From positions 1-30,086 of the forward strand of contig JAGGSM010000233.1 of NCBI GenBank assembly GCA_021159105.1: a stretch of 30,086 nucleotides of DNA, written 5' to 3'. The translations under genes were made by a program, and so were the position numbers. Within the stretch, counting starts at the first letter, position 1, and each line of letters starts with the position of its first letter. Below the pieces are notes generated by a model. It did no database searches. It was not told where the DNA came from and saw only the letters and a program-made list of their open reading frames with translations. The stretch comes from Candidatus Bipolaricaulota bacterium. GTDB lineage: Bacteria > Bipolaricaulota > Bipolaricaulia > UBA7950 > UBA9294. This document shows positions 24,601 through 30,086 of this stretch, piece after piece.

Positions 24601-25211
24601 ACGACATCGGCTACGGCGGCCTCGACCACGTGATGGCGATGAACAAGGACGTCAATGTCCTGGTCATGGACACCGAGGTCTACTCCAACACCGGAGGGCA
24701 GTCATCCAAGGCGACACCGACTGGATCGGTGGCGAAGTTCGCCGCCTCGGGGAAGAAGACGAAGAAGAAGGACCTCGGGCGGATGTTCATGAGCTACGGT
24801 TACGTCTATGTCGCCTCCGTGGCGATGGGCGCGAACATGAACCAGTGTCTGAAGGCGTTCCAGGAAGCGGAGGCCTATCCAGGGCCGAGCGTGATCATCG
24901 CCTATGCCCCCTGCATCAACCAGGGACTGAAGCGGGGTATGGGACAGACTCAGGAGGAGGAGAAGCTGGCGGTGCAGGTCGGCTACTGGCCACTCTACCG
25001 CTACAATCCTCTCTTGAAAGAGCAGGGGAAGAACCCCTTCATCCTCGACTCCAAGGAGCCGACGGGAGACTTCCACGAGTTCCTGATGGGGGAGGTGCGT
25101 TACTCCAGCCTGGTGAAGACCTTCCCGGAACAGGCAGCAGAGCTGCACGCTCGCTTGGAAGCGGAGTGCAGAGAACGCTACCAGGAGTACAAGAAGCTAG
25201 CAGAGATTTAA
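21642..25211 (+). CDS. nifJ: pyruvate:ferredoxin (flavodoxin) oxidoreductase
   Basis: The 1189-residue single-chain enzyme that converts pyruvate and CoA to acetyl-CoA, CO2 and reduced ferredoxin, or runs in reverse. Domains in order: pyrimidine-binding N terminus with YPITPSSPMGE; transketolase-like and CoA regions; two [4Fe-4S] clusters with ligands Cys700/703/706/710 and Cys756/759/762/766; and a thiamine-diphosphate domain with the proximal cluster ligands Cys825, Cys828, Cys853 and Cys1091 and GGDGW near 981. All cluster cysteines are present. Length is usual for the homodimeric class. It has its own promoter and terminator. A short repeat-coded segment lies near residue 907. It is probably the central acetyl-CoA node of this anaerobe. 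Confidence 0.97.
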   Translation: MPEKHMMTIDGNTAAAHVAYAFSDVAAIYPITPSSPMGEVADTWAAHGRKNIFGQPLQVTEMQAESGAAGAVHGSLVAGALTTTFTASQGLLLMIPNMYKIAGELLPGVFHVSARAVAGHALSIFGDHSDVMATRQTGFALLASASVQEVMDLALVAHLSALRSKVPFVHFFDGFRTSHEIQKVDVLDYNEMAKLAPWEEIEAFRKRAMNPEHPHLRGTAQNPDIYFQGREAANRYYLATPKIVAEMMKQVSELTGRSYHLFDYVGAPDAERVIILMGSSCDVAEETVNYLTSQGEKVGVLKVRLYRPWSAEHFLEALPKSVQRICVLDRTKESGSDGEPLYKDVSTTLKEHGDARLVVGGRYGLGSKDFTPAMVKSVFDNLKNDSPKNHFTVGIIDDVTGTSLPLEKEIDVAPEGTIQCKFWGLGADGTVGANKNAIKIVGDHTDLYAQGYFAYDAKKSGGITMSHLRFGKSPIQSPYLVKSADYIACHNPAFVHKYDLLAGIKENGTFVLNCPWTGDELEKNLPASLKRTIAEKHLKFYTIDAVKLAGEVGLGGRINMIMQTVFFKLAGVLPVDEAIARLKEAIVKAYGKKGEKVVQMNNAGVDGALDKLVKVEVPTSWATASGSSETTEQQVPEWVIKVMRPMELQEGDDIPVSAFAGELDGKYEWTGPDGTFPTATSQYEKRGVAISVPEWNPDNCIQCNFCSFVCPHAAIRPVLATDDELADAPEGFLTVPAKGKGLEGFNFRVQVSALDCTGCGSCVSVCPGMKGEKALTMEPLASQLDPQVDNWKFFEKLPGHPEKVNVNTVTGSQFLQPLFEFSGACPGCGETPYVKLATQLFGDRMLIANATGCSSIYGGSAPAVPYTVNKDGHGPAWGNSLFEDNAEYGFGMNLAMQARRDHLTRLASDAIASDTIASDISAEIKAALSDWLASKDNAEGSRAAGARLISLLEKGAGKSDLLKQILSMKDLLTKKSIWIFGGDGWAYDIGYGGLDHVMAMNKDVNVLVMDTEVYSNTGGQSSKATPTGSVAKFAASGKKTKKKDLGRMFMSYGYVYVASVAMGANMNQCLKAFQEAEAYPGPSVIIAYAPCINQGLKRGMGQTQEEEKLAVQVGYWPLYRYNPLLKEQGKNPFILDSKEPTGDFHEFLMGEVRYSSLVKTFPEQAAELHARLEAECRERYQEYKKLAEI
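24360..24398 (+). repeat. 15-base tandem repeat inside nifJ
   Basis: GCAAGCGAT recurs at 24360, 24375 and 24390, with CGATC between copies, giving ASD-x-I repeats at about residues 907-919 of the oxidoreductase. The frame is kept. It falls after the NAEYGFGMNLAM segment, in a region of the family that tolerates length change. Confidence 0.8.
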
Positions 25212-25244
25212 TCTGTGCTTCCTTGAAGACGTAGTTGCTTGGAT

Positions 25245-25271
25245 AGCGGGCTCGACATCGTCGGGCCCGCT
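25245..25271 (+). terminator. intrinsic terminator of nifJ
   Basis: A 12-base stem with one T-G pair (AGCGGGCTCGAC with GTCGGGCCCGCT) closes on a three-base ATC loop. It is followed by TTCTCT, 34 bases past the nifJ stop. The long G+C-rich stem makes this the clearest terminator in the window. Confidence 0.75.
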
Positions 25272-25309
25272 TCTCTGAGCTACAGGTGTCCCTGATATGG
25301 AGGTTGGAC

Positions 25310-25903
25310 ATGATAATGGAAGATTCCCAAGTCCTGCGCGCCATCCAAGGCAGGCGGAGCGCCAGGGAGTTTCTCGATACACCTGTGGAGATGGCCGCAG
25401 TCAGGCGAATTGTCGAAGCCGGGCGTCTGGCGGCATCCGGCGCCAATAGGCAACCGTGGCACTTCGTCGTGGTCGATGATACAACGATCAAGCACAATCT
25501 GCGCTTGATTTGTGAACAGGCGGAAAGGGAGTACTACGAGAGGGCAGACGAGGAGCTTAAGGAGTGGTTTGTGGATCATTCGATCGGCCCGAGCAAGCCG
25601 TTCCTGGAGACAGCGCCGGTTCTGATCGCCGCCTTCTTCGACCCGCACGCCCCCTATGCCATCCCCTCAGTGTGGATCGCCATCGCGAACATGCTGCTGC
25701 AGGCAACGGAAGAAGGGTTGTATTCACTTCCCTACACTCCATCCAGGGCAAGATTGGGCCCCGCGCTTGGGGTTCCAGAAGGCTATAGCGTGGCTGCGCT
25801 TCTGCCGATAGGGCATGCCACCAGGCCCGCGCGACAGCCGCGTTTACCTCTGTCGCAGGTGACCTCTCTCAACAGGTACGGCGTGCCATTCCTGCCTGAC
25901 TAG
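25310..25903 (+). CDS. nitroreductase-family flavoprotein
   Basis: A 197-residue FMN-dependent oxidoreductase of the nitroreductase fold. The N-terminal AIQGRRSAREFLDTP segment with paired Arg residues contacts the FMN phosphate in this family. RLAASGANRQPWHFVVV is the typical second motif, and GYSVAALLPIGH the C-terminal FMN-binding strand. Natural substrates of such proteins range from quinones and nitroaromatics to enones, so none is assigned. The start at 25310 follows GGAGGT by six bases. A GTG at 25286 has no ribosome site. It follows the nifJ terminator and converges on the CRP-family gene with a four-base overlap. Confidence 0.85.
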   Translation: MIMEDSQVLRAIQGRRSAREFLDTPVEMAAVRRIVEAGRLAASGANRQPWHFVVVDDTTIKHNLRLICEQAEREYYERADEELKEWFVDHSIGPSKPFLETAPVLIAAFFDPHAPYAIPSVWIAIANMLLQATEEGLYSLPYTPSRARLGPALGVPEGYSVAALLPIGHATRPARQPRLPLSQVTSLNRYGVPFLPD

Positions 25904-26562
25904 GAGCGCGCGCGACACTTCTCGCGCAGGCCCTCCTCGTTCTTGATTACTATCCTATAGCGGCTCTTGTCCAAGATCCCCTCGCGAGCGAAGCGATTGA
26001 GGGCGAGTGTCGTGTTCTCCCTCGCCGAGCCGATCATGTCCGCCAGGTCCTTGTGCGTAAGTTGGAAGCCGATCAGGATCCCGTCCTTGGTCTTCACACC
26101 GTATTCGTCTGATAGCTTGAGGAGTTGCCGGGATAGTCGCGCTTGGATGTCCTTGAATGCGAAATCCTCCAGCGTTTCTTCGAGGACACGCGTCCTGCTG
26201 GCGAAGTGCTGTAGCATGAGCTGTAGGTAGAATGGGTCAGAGTTCACGGCATCGACAAAGTCCTTCTTGTTCACTCGCCGCACGTAGGAGTCCTCGATGG
26301 CTGCCGCCAGGTAGCGTCGCAGTTTCTCGCCAACCAGGCACATCTCACCGAATATCTGGTCTGGATCGAGGATAGCGATGGTGAGTGTCTTGCCGCTCTC
26401 ATCGAGAAACGACAGCTTAACCTTCCCTTCTTCCACAAGGTAGACGGCGTTGCTGGGAGTGCCGGGGTGAAAGATCGTCTCCCCCCGTTGCACGTCGATC
26501 GATTCGCCCATTCCTGCCAGCAAATCTTTTATGCTCATCTTTTCACGAACCGATTGCATCAT
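25900..26562 (-). CDS. CRP/FNR-family transcription regulator
   Basis: A 220-residue regulator. Residues about 15-125 form a cyclic-nucleotide-binding-type barrel (RGETIFHPGTPSNAVYLVEEG, FGEMCLVG). A long dimer helix follows, then a winged helix-turn-helix at about 168-205 (LTHKDLADMIGSARENTTLAL). Only two cysteines are present, neither in an FNR-type N-terminal cluster, so it is not an oxygen-sensing [4Fe-4S] FNR. The FGEM site lacks the arginine that usually follows shortly after in cAMP binders, so the ligand is uncertain. The ATG at 26562 follows AAGGGGG. A CRP-like palindrome lies about 95 bases upstream, hinting at self-regulation. It is the first gene downstream of 16S on the same strand. 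Confidence 0.88.
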   Translation of the reverse strand: MMQSVREKMSIKDLLAGMGESIDVQRGETIFHPGTPSNAVYLVEEGKVKLSFLDESGKTLTIAILDPDQIFGEMCLVGEKLRRYLAAAIEDSYVRRVNKKDFVDAVNSDPFYLQLMLQHFASRTRVLEETLEDFAFKDIQARLSRQLLKLSDEYGVKTKDGILIGFQLTHKDLADMIGSARENTTLALNRFAREGILDKSRYRIVIKNEEGLREKCRARS

Positions 26563-26656
26563 CTGACCCCCTTAGGTTCTACGGGACAAGGGTAGCCCGG
26601 TTCTTGAGGTGGATCGAGGAAAAGACACGCTCTGGAAGGTAAAGTTCCCGGTAAGA

Positions 26657-26678
26657 AAAGGTAACGTGTGTCACCTTT
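26657..26678 (-). promoter_or_regulatory. CRP/FNR-type operator upstream of the regulator gene
   Basis: A 22-base imperfect palindrome, AAAGGTAAC-N4-GTCACCTTT, has arms matching at eight of nine positions and the 9-4-9 layout of classical CRP sites. The core GTGAC/GTTAC resembles the CRP half-site. It lies between the 16S 3' end and the regulator start, in the expected place for autoregulation. A TTTACA overlaps it, but I could not place a confident -10. Confidence 0.5.
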
Positions 26679-26750
26679 GTAAACGGAATACGGGAGAAAA
26701 GGGATAGCGCGGTACATGTCAAAAGTGTGTGCTGGTCTTGAAACTCCCTA

Positions 26751-28317
<1,567 letters not shown>

Positions 28318-28356
28318 TTAGCTTTTGATCCTTACTGTTAACTCAAAATTGACAAG

Positions 28357-28376
28357 GTTCCTCATTTACGAGGAAC
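28357..28376 (-). promoter_or_regulatory. hairpin in the 16S leader
   Basis: A perfect seven-base stem, GTTCCTC/GAGGAAC, with a six-base loop lies about 40 bases upstream of the mature 16S 5' end. It could be a processing or antitermination element of the rRNA precursor. No clear boxA was found beside it. Confidence 0.4.
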
Positions 28377-28423
28377 TCATTACCACGCTATCCACTTTTC
28401 AATGACCAGTCACTACAAACGGA

Positions 28424-28452
28424 AGTATACCAAGCGCCACAGCGCATGTCAA
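28424..28452 (-). promoter_or_regulatory. 16S rRNA promoter
   Basis: On the minus strand a perfect TTGACA (28452-28447), a 17-base spacer and TATACT (28429-28424) make the strongest promoter in the window. A/T-rich bases upstream could act as an UP element. The transcript would start near 28417 and carry a leader of about 100 bases. Confidence 0.8.
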
Positions 28453-28503
28453 GCAAATTCATAAGGCGAATCGATGACCGCTCTGCACACACTTTCTCTT
28501 CCG

Positions 28504-28532
28504 TTGTTGCTGCTTACTTGTGTAAGTATACT
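28504..28532 (+). promoter_or_regulatory. predicted promoter of ddl
   Basis: TTGTTG (28504-28509) and TATACT (28527-28532) are 17 bases apart on the plus strand. The GTG start of ddl follows about 15 bases after the expected transcript start. The -10 is the same hexamer as in the divergent 16S promoter. Confidence 0.55.
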
Positions 28533-28554
28533 CCCAGTTGTAAGGAGGAGGCAA

Positions 28555-29481
28555 GTGGGCAATAGACGGATTGGTGTTCTCGCGGGTGGTGATTCCGCGG
28601 AGAGAGCGGTATCGCTTGTCTCGGGAGAGCATGTAACCGCAGCACTGCGTGAAACCGGACATGACGCAGTCCTGCTCGCAATAGACACCGCGGATGACAT
28701 CGTCCCCGCCTTAGCGGGGATTGATACCGTGTTCAACGTCTTACACGGTGGGGCGGGAGAGGATGGGACGATCGCTCTGTTGCTCGATGTGCTTGGCGTA
28801 TCGTACCCAGGCTCGCGGCCACAGGCGTGCGCACGGGCGATGGATAAGGAAAGGACCAAGGACATCCTGGCACGCAACAATGTGCTTGTGCCTCCGGGGT
28901 CCGTATACAACGACAATCAGGACATCGCTTCGTTCTGCGCCGACACACTTGAGGCTCTCGAACTTCCCCTTGTCATCAAGCCCCGCAACCAGGGATCAAG
29001 CATCGGGGTCCACATCGTCACCGACGCGGACGCCCTTATGGAGACAGCATGTGAGACGCAAGAGCAATTCGGTACCTTCCTCATCGAGAAATTTATCCCA
29101 GGGCGAGAGCTGACGGCAGGAATCCTGCGCACAGAGAATAGTGAAGAGGTTCTACCACTTGTGGAGATCGTGCCGAATAAGGGGTTCTTCAACTACTCGG
29201 CCAAGTACGAAGAAGGGATGACGAAGTTCATCGTGCCCGCCCCGCTCGATGAGAAAACCAGTGAAGAGGTCAAGAGACTGAGCCTGGCTGCACACCACGC
29301 AATCGGATGCTCCGGTTACTCCCGCGTAGACATTCGCCTGACACCGGACGGGATACCGTACGTCCTCGAGGTGAACACGAACCCCGGCATGACACCGATG
29401 AGTGACCTCCCCCGCGCCGCGGCCGCGGCAGGGATCGATTTTCCTAGTCTCGTACAGATGATGCTCAAGACAGCAGAATAA
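28555..29481 (+). CDS. ddl: D-alanine--D-alanine ligase
   Basis: A 308-residue ATP-grasp ligase that makes D-Ala-D-Ala for peptidoglycan. Signature segments: GGDSAERAVSLVSG near the N terminus (substrate Glu and Ser), VLHGGAGEDGTIA, VIKPRNQGSSIGV (phosphate loop), EKFIPGRELT, and the C-terminal VLEVNTNPGMTPMS with metal-binding Glu and Asn. I use the GTG at 28555, preceded by AAGGAGGAGG. An ATG at 28474 lies upstream of the predicted promoter and adds 27 unrelated residues. Its presence indicates a peptidoglycan-containing cell. The next gene follows after ten bases with its own ribosome site, so they are probably co-transcribed. Confidence 0.93.
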   Translation: MGNRRIGVLAGGDSAERAVSLVSGEHVTAALRETGHDAVLLAIDTADDIVPALAGIDTVFNVLHGGAGEDGTIALLLDVLGVSYPGSRPQACARAMDKERTKDILARNNVLVPPGSVYNDNQDIASFCADTLEALELPLVIKPRNQGSSIGVHIVTDADALMETACETQEQFGTFLIEKFIPGRELTAGILRTENSEEVLPLVEIVPNKGFFNYSAKYEEGMTKFIVPAPLDEKTSEEVKRLSLAAHHAIGCSGYSRVDIRLTPDGIPYVLEVNTNPGMTPMSDLPRAAAAAGIDFPSLVQMMLKTAE

Positions 29482-29491
29482 GGAGGCAGCA

Positions 29492-30086
29492 ATGAAGATA
29501 ACCTGGATTGGACACTCATGTTTTCTCATTGAGGGACAAGACGTGACCATAATTACTGACCCATACGACGAACACATCCCGTACAAGGCACCCAGCTTCG
29601 CGGCTGATGTGGTCACGGTAAGCCACGAGCATTCCGACCACAACGCGGTTCATCGTGTTCCCGGATCTCCAGAGATCATACGCGGGGCAGGGGAACATAC
29701 AGCACACGGGATCAAGTTCACCGGGATCAGTACCTTCCATGACGAGGAGCAGGGAAAGAAGCGCGGTGAAAACACGATCTTCACCTTCACCATCGATGGA
29801 ATCAATCTCGCTCACTTTGGCGACTTGGGACACATGCCAAATGCGGAACAACTGGCTCAGTTAGCCGCCGCAGAGGTAGCGATGATCCCCGTTGGCGGAT
29901 ACTTCACCATCGATGCGGCGCAGGCAGCGAACATTGTGGGGCAACTTCCGCATGTAAAGGTAATCATCCCCATGCACTACAAGACGGACGTGCTGGGTGC
30001 AGACTTTCCGATTGACACGGTGGACAAGTTTGCTAGCCGGATGCAGAATATCGTGGAAATTGGCAGTGCGGAGGTCAGTATCAACC
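29492..30086 (+). CDS. metallo-beta-lactamase-fold hydrolase (UPF0173-like), cut by window end
   Basis: The first 198 residues of a metal-dependent hydrolase; the stop lies beyond the window. It opens MKITWIGHSCFLIEG and has TDPYDEH, then the zinc-binding SHEHSDHN (HxHxDH). Further ligands are expected at HFGDLGH and at MHYKT near the end. This pattern fits the UPF0173/L-ascorbate-6-phosphate lactonase-like group within the beta-lactamase superfamily, but no substrate is implied. AAGGAGG overlaps the ddl stop and lies five bases before the ATG. It probably lacks only the last few residues. Confidence 0.88.
   Translation, partial: MKITWIGHSCFLIEGQDVTIITDPYDEHIPYKAPSFAADVVTVSHEHSDHNAVHRVPGSPEIIRGAGEHTAHGIKFTGISTFHDEEQGKKRGENTIFTFTIDGINLAHFGDLGHMPNAEQLAQLAAAEVAMIPVGGYFTIDAAQAANIVGQLPHVKVIIPMHYKTDVLGADFPIDTVDKFASRMQNIVEIGSAEVSIN

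Noticed and set aside
25900..26562. Oxygen-sensing FNR assignment for the regulator
   Set aside because: Only two cysteines are present and none form the N-terminal [4Fe-4S] pattern.

Overview
The window is a gene-dense stretch of bacterial chromosome (roughly 58% G+C by eye) carrying about 20 protein genes, one complete 16S rRNA gene and very short intergenic gaps. A large homodimeric-type pyruvate:ferredoxin oxidoreductase, a citrate-lyase-type cluster and a nitroreductase suggest an anaerobe. The 16S gene is clearly bacterial but departs from several universal primer sites and is not followed by a 23S gene. That points to a deep-branching or candidate lineage. My best guess is Candidatus Bipolaricaulota (OP1/Acetothermia), held with low confidence because no alignment could be run.

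Layout. 1-201: left-edge intergenic DNA with a leftward promoter. 202-6252 (minus): a tightly coupled operon argF - citD/citE fusion - citF - HD hydrolase - leuC - leuD, with several ATGA stop/start overlaps and a promoter plus leader hairpin in front. 6344-15846 (minus): nusA - MMPL/RND exporter - rny - PpiC/TPR foldase - mazG - DUF4911 - yqeG. 15859-16773 (plus): an RluD-type pseudouridine synthase, divergent from nusA, with a possible shared symmetric -10. 16764-17273 (minus): a CDP-alcohol phosphatidyltransferase. 17379-18686 (plus): a COG2403 GTPase/cyclic 2,3-diphosphoglycerate synthetase-like protein. 18731-20034 (minus): a 64-residue secreted peptide with tandem repeats, then a cupin/HD-GYP protein and a small two-helix membrane protein. 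20233-21447 (minus): an MFS exporter. 21642-25211 (plus): pyruvate:ferredoxin oxidoreductase with promoter and terminator. 25310-25903 (plus): nitroreductase. 25900-26562 (minus): CRP/FNR-family regulator with a CRP-like palindrome upstream. 26751-28317 (minus): 16S rRNA with a near-consensus promoter. 28555-30086 (plus): D-Ala-D-Ala ligase and a truncated metallo-beta-lactamase-fold hydrolase.

How the genes fit together. The first operon joins a carbamoyltransferase to a C-C lyase of the citrate/citramalate type and an aconitase-family hydro-lyase. The products of such a lyase (acetate plus oxaloacetate or pyruvate) could feed the pyruvate:ferredoxin oxidoreductase. The nusA-rny block is an RNA and protein quality-control set. 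The most novel-looking locus is the secreted tandem-repeat peptide, which sits 28 bases upstream of a c-di-GMP-phosphodiesterase-type protein with an N-terminal sensor-like domain.
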